DNA from: Elusimicrobia bacterium RIFOXYB2_FULL_49_7
GTDB lineage: Bacteria; Fibrobacterota; OXYB2-FULL-49-7
Assembly: GCA_001800515.1 (NCBI GenBank)
Contig: MGVN01000033.1
Span: 5,815 to 23,063 of the forward strand
Length of the DNA: 17,249 bases
Direction: 5' to 3'
The translations under genes were made by a program, and so were the position numbers. The stretch's first letter is position 1, and each line of letters begins with the position of its first letter. This document shows, one piece after another, positions 1 through 7,405 of this stretch. Under the pieces are notes generated by a model, which made no database searches, had not been told where the DNA came from, and saw nothing but the letters and a program-made list of their open reading frames with translations.

Positions 1-1562
1 GGCAAGGGATATTTGATAGCATCCGCAGAATAATCATTCAGAGGCCTAAAACCACTATCAATCGACGCAAAGAAATTGGGTTTCCAACAAAACCAATTTC
101 CATCCCGATAATATTCGTTTATAACGATAAACCCTGCACCTTCGATTATTTGACTTCTCCCATTCATTTTTTGCGGCAAACTTGTTCCGAGTGCTGTCCC
201 CAAATCAGACAAATTGCCAGGCTCCGGTATGTTGTTATCCCCTATTGTTGGTTTCTTATCTTGATAAATAGGATAAGTATCCTCGATCTTTGCGTAATTA
301 AACGTGGTCACCAAACCACTCTGATTGGTTATGCCGGATATTGATCCAAACCCTACCGCAGGCTGGACATATGCTTCTTCTACTCCTGAATTATTCCTTG
401 TCGAATTAATAAATCCAGTGCTATAGACAAACTTTATTGAAGGCGTCAATTGAATATTGTTTCCATCCTGTAATATGATTTGTTTAAGAAACCGTTTGTT
501 GTAGGCGGTATTTAATAACGCAGCATCTCCGGAGGTTATATTGATGAATTCGTTTATTCCATAATCAAACACATATTGACGATAAGTATTACCTGCCCGT
601 TTTAATAAAAGTCTTCTTAGAAATTGTATTTCATACCTATCGTGGTAGATATCCGGTTCAGATGTTAAATCTGTTGGGTCAGCATATTCCGAAGGGTCTT
701 TCCCTTCGTAAACAAAGTCTATCTGGTCGCCATTGCTGCTATTAATCTCTTCAAGATACATCGCCCGTGTCGCTATCTTGCCATTGGTATTTTTAACAAC
801 CTCTCCAGTAATCTCTCCATTATCCAAAGCCATATACGATAGATTGATGGAGCGCGACTCATTCGGATTCGTCAAAATTTTCAAATACCACGCATCAATA
901 TAGGCTTCTGAATAATTAGTAAACAGTCCTATCTCCCCACTGCTCTGATAGGTAATTGAGCAGGCATTACGGTCGTTGCTGTTTTCATAATCTCCGAATT
1001 TATATTTATTTCCATCCGGCACAATCATCTCCCAGCCGACGATTATATTGTTTGTATTATCTGTGCTGCTGTTATCGGCTTTTTTATATTCTATCGTATA
1101 ATTCAACAAACCTGGAATACGTCCTTTGTGGGTGGATAGATCCATTTCTATCTTATGCGATGCGCCATCTTCATCCAAGTAGTACCATTTGTCATCTTCC
1201 AAAGAAACGGTCCCATTGTGATCCACTACAATTCGAGGTATGCTATATTGCCACCCTAATCCCAATATGCCGGTTGGAGTATATTTGTTACTTTGTCTGA
1301 CAGTATTATACACCGACACATTGGAGTAGTCTATCCCTATCTGAGCACCAAATCCAGCGCCTGTCGAAATAGAGAATAACTCTTGAGTAAAATTCAGATA
1401 ACCGGCAGAAGCCTGGACTGCCCCTTTAGCAATTGCACTCTTGTCCCCTATTGTTTCTGACGAAGAAGAATTATCTATTTCTACACTCTTTTCCATACGG
1501 CAATCGGCCTGATTAGCAAAATACAATAACATTATAACCATGATATTTAACAACCGAACCAT
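1..1562 (-). CDS. Secreted SpvB/RHS-like protein, N-terminal part (partial)
   Basis: The minus-strand frame is open from ATG at 1562 to the window edge: 520 codons, no stop, C-terminus missing. The start follows GGAGG at 1571-1567, four bases away. Residues 1-22 (MVRLLNIMVIMLLYFANQADC) look like a signal peptide, so the protein is probably exported. Residues of about 50-125 carry the pattern of the SpvB / insecticidal-toxin-complex / RHS N-terminal domain: a long glycine-rich beta segment, then GILGLGWQYSIPRIVVD, followed by a stretch describing a 'YYLDEDG' module. The rest is beta-rich and rich in Asn, Tyr and Ser, with many short strands and no membrane segment. Proteins of this type usually run to 1000-3000 residues with YD repeats and sometimes a C-terminal toxin. 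Neither can be seen here. The gene is more AT-rich than the central block. SpvB-like family membership is inferred from motifs; the exact role is unknown (surface protein, toxin component or polymorphic-toxin carrier). Confidence 0.72.
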   Translation of the reverse strand, partial: MVRLLNIMVIMLLYFANQADCRMEKSVEIDNSSSSETIGDKSAIAKGAVQASAGYLNFTQELFSISTGAGFGAQIGIDYSNVSVYNTVRQSNKYTPTGILGLGWQYSIPRIVVDHNGTVSLEDDKWYYLDEDGASHKIEMDLSTHKGRIPGLLNYTIEYKKADNSSTDNTNNIIVGWEMIVPDGNKYKFGDYENSNDRNACSITYQSSGEIGLFTNYSEAYIDAWYLKILTNPNESRSINLSYMALDNGEITGEVVKNTNGKIATRAMYLEEINSSNGDQIDFVYEGKDPSEYADPTDLTSEPDIYHDRYEIQFLRRLLLKRAGNTYRQYVFDYGINEFINITSGDAALLNTAYNKRFLKQIILQDGNNIQLTPSIKFVYSTGFINSTRNNSGVEEAYVQPAVGFGSISGITNQSGLVTTFNYAKIEDTYPIYQDKKPTIGDNNIPEPGNLSDLGTALGTSLPQKMNGRSQIIEGAGFIVINEYYRDGNWFCWKPNFFASIDSGFRPLNDYSADAIKYPL

Positions 1563-1566
1563 AGAA

Positions 1567-1571
1567 CCTCC
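1567..1571 (-). promoter_or_regulatory. Ribosome binding site of the SpvB-like gene
   Basis: GGAGG on the minus strand lies four bases before the ATG at 1562. It is one of only three clear Shine-Dalgarno sequences in the window and fixes the start of a gene that is cut off at the left edge. Confidence 0.7.
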
Positions 1572-1632
1572 AAATGAGTCTTAAATTTTTAGAATAGGGT
1601 GCAGGCCTCTTACTGAAAGTTAACTCTTATTT

Positions 1633-2151
1633 TCAAAATTCTTTTTTGGCAATGAATCTTTCGACCTGACTTTTTGGCTTTTTATCCCAATTCACTATCC
1701 CCAAAGCAGCCAAACCTACCCTAAAATTAGCCATACTGGAATACCCGGAAAATTTCCGTGCCACGCTCCTTGACTGTCCCAACACCAGAGAGCAAACCCC
1801 TCGAACCGTTTTCCGCATATTATCATAATCCCGTCTGGCATATCCAATACATTCTTTAATCACGCTTCGCTTTTTCTCATCCGGCTCATCCAGAAACAGG
1901 TCTCTTTCCAAACAATAATTCCCCCACGAATACGACATCCGCCGGGTCTTAGCCTGAACCAATCCGTCAGTTATCATACCCAACAGGTTTTTGAATTTCC
2001 TTTTTTTATCAAAAAACTCATGCGGATTGGCTTGAGCGTCCGATATCTGCCTGCCCAAAGAGTCGCAAATTTTCACATCATCGTCCACGAGAAGAAGCGA
2101 GCGGAAGGGTTTGTCGGATTCGAGGTTAGTGTTGGCGTAGAATTGGACCAT
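1633..2151 (-). CDS. Hypothetical basic protein (no recognised domain)
   Basis: A minus-strand reading frame of 172 codons from ATG at 2151 (MVQFYANTNLESDKPFR...). An upstream TTG at 2193 would give 186 residues, but the extra 14 are hydrophobic and less natural, and no Shine-Dalgarno precedes either start. No signal peptide, membrane segment or known motif is visible. The opening RSLLLVDDDV resembles the first strand of a response-regulator receiver, but nothing else of that fold follows. The C-terminal half is rich in Lys and Arg, and the segment FSGYSSMANFRVGLAALGIVNWD is helical and possibly nucleic-acid binding. The gene lies 70 bases upstream of the SpvB-like gene on the same strand, so the two may be cotranscribed. 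I do not recognise the family and assign no function. Codon use looks genuine, with no competing long frame opposite. Confidence 0.5.
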   Translation of the reverse strand: MVQFYANTNLESDKPFRSLLLVDDDVKICDSLGRQISDAQANPHEFFDKKRKFKNLLGMITDGLVQAKTRRMSYSWGNYCLERDLFLDEPDEKKRSVIKECIGYARRDYDNMRKTVRGVCSLVLGQSRSVARKFSGYSSMANFRVGLAALGIVNWDKKPKSQVERFIAKKEF

Positions 2152-2196
2152 TTTCTTTGAAAGTAAGATAATTATTTCAACCGCAATATCCAAATT

Positions 2197-2326
2197 TCAG
2201 CCCCCCCAAGTGTACCAGCAGTTGGAACACCCCATTGAGAACCGCCTCCAGAGCGGTCGGAATGGCGACATAACCGCTCAAGCCCATCCAGAGCGGGTCC
2301 GGTGCACGGTGATTTTGGGGGCTGTC
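2197..2326. repeat. Inverted-repeat element with two internal hairpins (MITE- or IS-end-like)
   Basis: The left end at about 2198-2216 contains CAGCCCCC and then GTGTACC. The right end, read inwards from 2326 on the opposite strand, contains CAGCCCCC and then GTGCACC. The outer 8 bp match perfectly and the inner 7 bp match at six positions, with different spacing between the two blocks. Between the arms lie two smaller hairpins: ACCGC/GCGGT at 2241-2255 and CCGCTC/GAGCGG at about 2273-2296. Both contain the direct repeat CCAGAGCGG. No target-site duplication is evident. The layout suits a miniature mobile element or a relic of an insertion-sequence end. A structured leader of the downstream PTS gene is the other possibility. 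Confidence 0.5.
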
Positions 2327-2379
2327 AGTGCGTTTTTAGCTTGAAATAGGCATGACAATATAGAAATATTAATACCACC

Positions 2380-2847
2380 ATGTTATTGTCCTCTGTTCTC
2401 TCCCCCACCAGTATCCTTTTACCAATAAAATCAGAAGAACGCGATAGTGTCATCCGGGAGTTGCTGGAGGTAATGCAGTTTGATAGCGAGGAAATCTCCA
2501 GGGAGAAGATTTATTCCGCCATTCTTGAACGGGAGGCGGTTTCCAGTACGGGCATCGGTGAAGGGGTCGCTATTCCCCATGCCAAATGCGATATCCAGGA
2601 AGAGATGGTGATTGCCTTCGGCATTACGGAAAAGCCGGTTGATTTTCATGCCATGGACGGCAAACCGGTCCGAATCGTCTTTTTGCTGCTTTCAAGAAAG
2701 AACGCAGCAGGTCCGCACATCCGAATGTTGGCCAATATTGCACGACTTATGCGGAACGACCGCTTTGCCAAAAAGATACTGCTCTGTAAGACCCGCGGAG
2801 AAGTACTCCATCTTATTACCGAAGAAGAGTCCGAAGAAACCAAGTAG
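2380..2847 (+). CDS. Stand-alone PTS EIIA domain protein (fructose/nitrogen type, PtsN-like)
   Basis: A 155-residue single-domain protein of the EIIA-Fru/Ntr family, the usual length. Hallmarks are TGIGEGVAIPHAK, with the phospho-accepting histidine at residue 67, and the hydrophobic strand VRIVFLLLSRKNAAGPHIRMLANIARLMR near residues 87-115. In this family the histidine takes phosphate from HPr or NPr. The domain then either passes it to EIIB for sugar import or, in stand-alone PtsN proteins, controls partner proteins such as potassium transporters and sensor kinases. No EIIB, EIIC, HPr, EI or rpoN is adjacent, so a regulatory role is more likely than sugar transport. This is inference. The ATG at 2380 lacks a Shine-Dalgarno, but no better start is available before the conserved N-terminus. 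The stop converges on the glycosyltransferase gene with 18 bp between. Confidence 0.88.
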   Translation: MLLSSVLSPTSILLPIKSEERDSVIRELLEVMQFDSEEISREKIYSAILEREAVSSTGIGEGVAIPHAKCDIQEEMVIAFGITEKPVDFHAMDGKPVRIVFLLLSRKNAAGPHIRMLANIARLMRNDRFAKKILLCKTRGEVLHLITEEESEETK

Positions 2848-2865
2848 TATTTCGCTGTGGCCGCT

Positions 2866-3978
2866 TTATGTTTTCCATTTTATGGGCTGAGCAAGCCATA
2901 ACAGAAAAATCAGGAGCGGTGATACTTGAAAATAAGCCCACCAAAGAGGGAAACCCGCTATGTTCTTGGGTTCCCGAAATCGGATCAAAATAACCGAAAA
3001 AAGCATCAAATCCGCCAATAGCTTAATCAGAAGCCATTTGAACGCGGTTGCCGGATAGGTAAAAAAAAGCAGCACCCAAGAAGAGTTGAGCAGAAGTGCA
3101 GAGCAAGCAAGTAATGCAACGATCGGATTGCCCTGAGTTACTGCCGAGGCCCATCGTTGACGTTGGTGAAAGAAAGAAGAGACTTTTTTCACGGATTCTG
3201 TTAAGACAATCGGTGGATAAAGATTCATAAAACTACTTTTTGCACCGGAACGCCGGAAAGCATTCACTAATTGATAATCTTCGACAAGCGAATATTTCCA
3301 CGCCGGATAGCCGCCTAATTCCAGATACCGCTGCTTTGAAAATCCGATATTGTTGCCCATTGCAGATGAAGGATAACCCAATTTTTGTAATACAGCAGCA
3401 ATCCCGAATAAAAAAGATATATCTAATTTTTGAAGCAATTCAAAGAAAGTCCGGCTTGTCTTAATTCCTGTTCTTGCAAAAACAACTTCATGCCCCTCTT
3501 TAAGTTTTGAAGCATAAAGCCTTGTGAATTTATCAGATAGGGCACAGTCGGCATCCGTTATCAGGATATACTCTCCTTGTGCGGAAAGGATCCCGGTATG
3601 CAAGGCGTTTTGTTTTCCGGCTAAATGGGGATTGGGCGATTCAATGGTGAGCAAACGGACTTGCGGATAATTCTTTGAGAATTCGAATGCAATCTGACTT
3701 GTCTTATCCGTTGAACGATCATTAACCACGATGATTTCAATACGCTCTTTCGGATAATCCTGCTGGATGAGTGTTTGCAGGGTAGCTCTAAGACTTTGCT
3801 CTTCGTTTCTGGCCGGCAGCACAATGGAAACAAAGGGGAGCCTTGATTCACCCTCTTCCGAAATATCCGTCCTATCGCTCCGGTTTATCGTCAGTAATAT
3901 CATTGCGATGGCAATAACTAAAACAAAGAATAAATAAGGCCATAACAGGCTTTGAAAGATGAGAAGCAAAAGATTCAT
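2866..3978 (-). CDS. Membrane-bound family 2 glycosyltransferase
   Basis: Processive-type GT2 enzyme of about 370 residues. An N-terminal membrane helix (residues 3-30) is followed by a cytoplasmic GT-A domain and about three C-terminal membrane segments (about 284-365). The GT-A domain shows FVSIVLPARNEE (49-60), VVND at 84-87, the metal-binding DAD at 142-144, the acidic base pair ED at 233-234 and a QRQRW (QXXRW) motif at 272-276. These motifs are all present, so the enzyme is probably active. It would transfer a sugar from a nucleotide donor to a lipid or polysaccharide acceptor at the inner membrane; the substrate cannot be deduced. The chosen ATG at 3978 follows the upstream stop by 8 bases. 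A TTG at 4008 would add 10 residues and overlap the upstream gene. It is the last gene of the ABC-transporter run and probably cotranscribed with it. Carotenoid-type (CrtQ-like) or lipid glycosyltransferases are the nearest alternatives. Confidence 0.88.
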   Translation of the reverse strand: MNLLLLIFQSLLWPYLFFVLVIAIAMILLTINRSDRTDISEEGESRLPFVSIVLPARNEEQSLRATLQTLIQQDYPKERIEIIVVNDRSTDKTSQIAFEFSKNYPQVRLLTIESPNPHLAGKQNALHTGILSAQGEYILITDADCALSDKFTRLYASKLKEGHEVVFARTGIKTSRTFFELLQKLDISFLFGIAAVLQKLGYPSSAMGNNIGFSKQRYLELGGYPAWKYSLVEDYQLVNAFRRSGAKSSFMNLYPPIVLTESVKKVSSFFHQRQRWASAVTQGNPIVALLACSALLLNSSWVLLFFTYPATAFKWLLIKLLADLMLFSVILIRFREPKNIAGFPLWWAYFQVSPLLIFLLWLAQPIKWKT

Positions 3979-3986
3979 AGTAAGAC

Positions 3987-5279
3987 TCAGATCAGTATAA
4001 AAATCCAAAGAGGAGTTATAAAACCGAGTGTGAGCACATATTTCATTGTGGATGCAAGCTGGTTCATTGCAACCCCATCTTTTTCAAATACCCAAAAAGT
4101 CATCAATGCGGTAACGGAAATGCAAAACATCAATAATGATTGCTGGGCGTTGGATAGGATAAAAAGAGCATCATAAACAAATCCCCAGACCGTAAAACCA
4201 AAGAAAACAAAAGGAAGATAAGCTTTTACCGTTATAAAGAATAGCACCAGCAGGGCGTACCAGAATCGGGGGCGCAGATAAAACAAGCGTGTCAGCGGAT
4301 GAATGAAAATACCCGCGAGTTGCAATAATGCCAAAGCGCTCAGAAGAGAAAAAAGATCCCATAACAACGAGACAAAGACCAATCGAACCTTTTTGCGTTT
4401 GGCATACTCTTTGGATACAAATTTATGCTGCCCCTCCTTTTTCTCAAAAAGGCGGTGTCTTGGGTCTACTTCAACCGAAAGCAGTCGAGATTCTATTGAT
4501 AAATGAAGTGTCGTATCTTTTATAAAGCCGGGCAATCGCAAAACGGTATCTTCCCTTCCTCCTGTAAAATGCATCTCCAGGTTAAACGGACAAGCAAGTG
4601 AACCCTGATTACGAATCGTGGTTTGGACCTCCACTCCTTTTTTTCCCAAAAGAGGAAGTTGCTTCACTTCCTGAATATCATAAGCCGGTTGATTGGAACC
4701 GTTCAACCATTCGTTTTTCAGGGTGGAATCACAGCGATTGCCTAATATGCACTTTAATATACACCAATAGCGAAGCGAATCACTTTGATAGTCGCGGGAT
4801 ACAATAATATCCGTTGTCTGTGAGCGGAACGGCTTCAGACCGTATTCAACAAGCAGAAGATCGTCAAGAATAGGATCTTTTTCGGTACGATGTATCCCGG
4901 CAAGTGTCAATGAGCAGGCGACAATGGCCGTTTGGTAGAACTGATCAGGAGAAATTGAAGTGCGGGGTCCGGCCTTTTTCATTTCATCCGCCAATAACCT
5001 CTGGAATATCTGAAGACCCGCATAAAAGGTGAAGCGGTATTCCAATGTCGCATCATAACCATAAAGTGATTCCGGATAAAAAAGAGTGTCTCCCTGAAAC
5101 CGTGTTGAATGGTGACTGGGAATCGGAACAACCCGAAGGGTGTCATACGGAAACCGACTTGAGGCTTGACTGCGGATTTCAGAAAGAATATGTTGGGGCA
5201 AAAGCGACGGTTCATCCGGCCAACCGGATAATGGAAAGACAAGAATCGACAGCAGAAACAGATGCCGGAGAGCGGCCAC
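3987..5279 (-). CDS. Hypothetical exported membrane protein with M1-peptidase-like beta-sandwich
   Basis: 430 residues from GTG at 5279, three bases after the MalG-like stop, which suggests translational coupling. The N-terminus (AALRHLFLLSILVFPLSG) is a signal peptide. A soluble region of about residues 25-295 follows, then basic KEYAKRKKVR and about four to five membrane helices (about 298-325, 338-362, 365-385, 380-397 and 410-430). In the soluble part, residues 200-280 (VEVQTTIRNQGSLACPF...; LLSVEVDPRHRLFEKK) resemble the beta-sandwich near the C-terminus of M1 aminopeptidases. No HExxH zinc motif is visible, so peptidase activity is not expected. The soluble region has four cysteines (C122, C173, C177, C183). 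I do not recognise the family. Its position between importer permeases and a glycosyltransferase suggests a role in the same envelope process, but no function is assigned. Confidence 0.75.
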   Translation of the reverse strand: MAALRHLFLLSILVFPLSGWPDEPSLLPQHILSEIRSQASSRFPYDTLRVVPIPSHHSTRFQGDTLFYPESLYGYDATLEYRFTFYAGLQIFQRLLADEMKKAGPRTSISPDQFYQTAIVACSLTLAGIHRTEKDPILDDLLLVEYGLKPFRSQTTDIIVSRDYQSDSLRYWCILKCILGNRCDSTLKNEWLNGSNQPAYDIQEVKQLPLLGKKGVEVQTTIRNQGSLACPFNLEMHFTGGREDTVLRLPGFIKDTTLHLSIESRLLSVEVDPRHRLFEKKEGQHKFVSKEYAKRKKVRLVFVSLLWDLFSLLSALALLQLAGIFIHPLTRLFYLRPRFWYALLVLFFITVKAYLPFVFFGFTVWGFVYDALFILSNAQQSLLMFCISVTALMTFWVFEKDGVAMNQLASTMKYVLTLGFITPLWIFILI

Positions 5280-5282
5280 GCG

Positions 5283-6302
5283 TTAGGCTTTCAACCCCTT
5301 CAATTTCACTCCCTTCATTATCTGTTCTCTGAAGAAAATGAAGAGAAGCAACATCGGGATGCACTGAATCAGGGCCAATGCCATCAATGCATTAAACCCC
5401 GCTCCTGCCGCACGCATGGCTTCAGCAGCCTCACTGGTTGCTTGTGCGGCACTGGTATTATTCAGAAACATTTGCAACCGGTATAGAATAATCGACAGCG
5501 GCCATTTTTCTTGAAGACCGCCTAAAATGAGCCAGGGCCCCATAAAATTATTCCAAGCCGTAATGAAAGTTGAATAAAAAACGAAAGCAATAACCGGTCT
5601 GGCTAACGGCAGAATAATATGAACCATGATGCCCATTTCGCTGCAACCGTCAATACGTGCAGCTTCAATATACTCTTTATCGATTCCGTCAAAAAAACTT
5701 TTTAGGATCAAGAAATTATAGCCGCTGAAAGCGGCCGGCATGATGATTCCAAAAAAGCTTCCGATGAATGAAACGGAGGGAAACTTGATGTCCGTAAAAG
5801 GAATGTTCGGAATATAATCCGTAGGCCATGGAAAGTGGCTTAACAGCAAAAACGATGGGACCATTTTGACCTGATAGGGAATCATCATGGTTGCAACACA
5901 AATATAAAAGAGCACCACTTTTGTGCGATGTGCATGAAGCCGGGATGTCGCATAAGCCAACATCAACGTTGTGGGGATATTCACACTGATAACGCCCAGG
6001 GCAAGGAGAAAGGAGTTTTTGATGTACAGGGTCATTGGATATTTGAATAACAGCGTTTCTGCGAAAGCCTTTGTTCCTGTCAAGGAATTAAACAGAAGTT
6101 TGTAAGACGCAAAAGAAATCTTCTGCGGAATAAGACCAACGGGATTGGCATATACTTCCGCTGTTGCCTTAAGCGACGTAGAGATCATGTACCAAATCGG
6201 GAAAAGATGTAATAATACGCCAATCCAAAGAAGGCTGGTAATAGAAATCAACAGCCAGCGGACTCGGAAATGCTTTCTGCCGATTTGAGGAATTAATGGC
6301 AT
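5283..6302 (-). CDS. Carbohydrate ABC transporter permease (MalG-like)
   Basis: 339 residues with about six membrane helices, longer than the usual 270-290 of the MalG class. The cytoplasmic EAA loop that docks the ATPase is clear at residues 209-240 (KEYIEAARIDGCSEMG...LPLARP). Two insertions account for the extra length. One is an external segment around 155-180, rich in Pro and aromatics (HFPWPTDYIPNIPF). The other is an Ala-rich stretch at 283-302 before the last helix. It should pair with the MalF-like protein, whose gene ends 6 bases upstream, to form the channel of a sugar or sugar-derivative importer. The substrate is unknown. The ATG at 6302 has no Shine-Dalgarno, fitting coupled translation. 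No ATP-binding subunit is encoded nearby, so a shared MsmK/UgpC-type ATPase elsewhere is likely. Confidence 0.93.
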   Translation of the reverse strand: MPLIPQIGRKHFRVRWLLISITSLLWIGVLLHLFPIWYMISTSLKATAEVYANPVGLIPQKISFASYKLLFNSLTGTKAFAETLLFKYPMTLYIKNSFLLALGVISVNIPTTLMLAYATSRLHAHRTKVVLFYICVATMMIPYQVKMVPSFLLLSHFPWPTDYIPNIPFTDIKFPSVSFIGSFFGIIMPAAFSGYNFLILKSFFDGIDKEYIEAARIDGCSEMGIMVHIILPLARPVIAFVFYSTFITAWNNFMGPWLILGGLQEKWPLSIILYRLQMFLNNTSAAQATSEAAEAMRAAGAGFNALMALALIQCIPMLLLFIFFREQIMKGVKLKGLKA

Positions 6303-6308
6303 AGGCTG

Positions 6309-7400
6309 TTAACCATCCTTTTTGTCAATCAGTTTAAGGGTTTTCTTGTCTTCTCCTCTATCTACATCTTCCTTAAAGAAAGTCCGTTGGATGACGGTTA
6401 ATAGCATCAGAAATATAAAGAAAATCACTGCCAACGCATTCGCCTTACCGATTTCAAGATAATCAAACGATAATTTATATATGTAATAAGAAACGGTAAT
6501 TGTCTTATTCGCCGGTCCACCGCCGGTCATGATAAGAATTTGGTCCATGATCTGGAAAGCCGCAATCAGGGCGAAAATCATCATGGTCGATATGATAGGA
6601 CGCAACCGTGGAAGAGTGATGTACCAAATTTTCTGCAAAAAGCCGCATCCGTCTATTTCAGCAGCGTCATATAAATCCTGCGGAATGCCTTGCAGGGCTG
6701 CCACATATACAAGACCGGGCATGAACATGATGATGCTGGGAAGCACGATGCATAACATGGCCAGATCCGGAGAGTTAAGCCACCGCGGAAATAACCATGT
6801 GCTTTCAGGTTTCCCTATCATAATATAGAAATTCTTTATCAATCCGTTTAGTAAACCATAATCAACGTTGTAAAAATATTTTAATAAAATGGTGGACGCC
6901 ATATCCGCAATGGGAATCCACCAAAAAATCATCATAATTCGAATCAGCCACGGCGGCATTTCCATCAATAAAATGGAAACGATAATCGGAATAAAGAAGA
7001 CAATACATAGATCAAGTGCGACATAATAAATGGTATTGCGCCATACCACCCCTAACCCGAAATATAAGGAGCGGACGCGATACCACACTTTCATTGCCGG
7101 ATTCGGCGACTCAGAATGCAATTCGGTATATTTTTTGACGGAAATATCATAATGGTCCGTTGCCGCTCGTGGAGAAAAAGGTGTGCATAACGGATCAGAG
7201 AGCACACTTTTGAAGTTTTCCACTCCGCACCATGTTGAATGTTTAAAGTTAAAGGTCTGGAACGCGGAAATCAGACCGATCATGAGAGGCAGCCAGCCGA
7301 AAATAAGTTGCGTCAATAAACCGGGGGCGCTGATGGCCCAACGGAAGAAGAATTTCTTTTCTTTATATCCCTGACCGGTAGCGGCAATAGTATTTTCCAT
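6309..7400 (-). CDS. Carbohydrate ABC transporter permease (MalF-like)
   Basis: 363 residues, inner-membrane channel subunit of a type I importer. Membrane helices are visible at about 26-48, 121-145, 152-172, 212-235, 270-292 and 322-338. The EAA loop lies at 238-268 (PQDLYDAAEIDGCGF...LPRLRPI), and GGGPANKT near 293-300 is typical of the MalF class. An external insertion of about 50 residues (about 55-108, with hydrophilic DHYDISVKKYTELHSESPN) sits after the first helix. It could contact the unusually large membrane-anchored binding protein encoded just upstream, but this is inference. The ATG at 7400 is 5 bases after that gene's stop and the MalG-like start is 6 bases after this stop, so all three are almost certainly one translational unit. 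Confidence 0.93.
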   Translation of the reverse strand: MENTIAATGQGYKEKKFFFRWAISAPGLLTQLIFGWLPLMIGLISAFQTFNFKHSTWCGVENFKSVLSDPLCTPFSPRAATDHYDISVKKYTELHSESPNPAMKVWYRVRSLYFGLGVVWRNTIYYVALDLCIVFFIPIIVSILLMEMPPWLIRIMMIFWWIPIADMASTILLKYFYNVDYGLLNGLIKNFYIMIGKPESTWLFPRWLNSPDLAMLCIVLPSIIMFMPGLVYVAALQGIPQDLYDAAEIDGCGFLQKIWYITLPRLRPIISTMMIFALIAAFQIMDQILIMTGGGPANKTITVSYYIYKLSFDYLEIGKANALAVIFFIFLMLLTVIQRTFFKEDVDRGEDKKTLKLIDKKDG

Positions 7401-7405
7401 ATAAT

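Noticed and set aside
956..1300. 114-codon plus-strand frame rich in Cys and Tyr
   Set aside because: Composition is that of a reversed coding strand; the minus strand is continuously open as the SpvB-like gene.
2848..2865. Bidirectional terminator between the convergent PTS and glycosyltransferase genes
   Set aside because: Only 18 bases are available and no stem-loop with a T-run is seen.
3952..4008. TTG start at 4008 for the glycosyltransferase
   Set aside because: No Shine-Dalgarno and a 22-base overlap with the upstream gene; the ATG at 3978 keeps the full N-terminal membrane helix.
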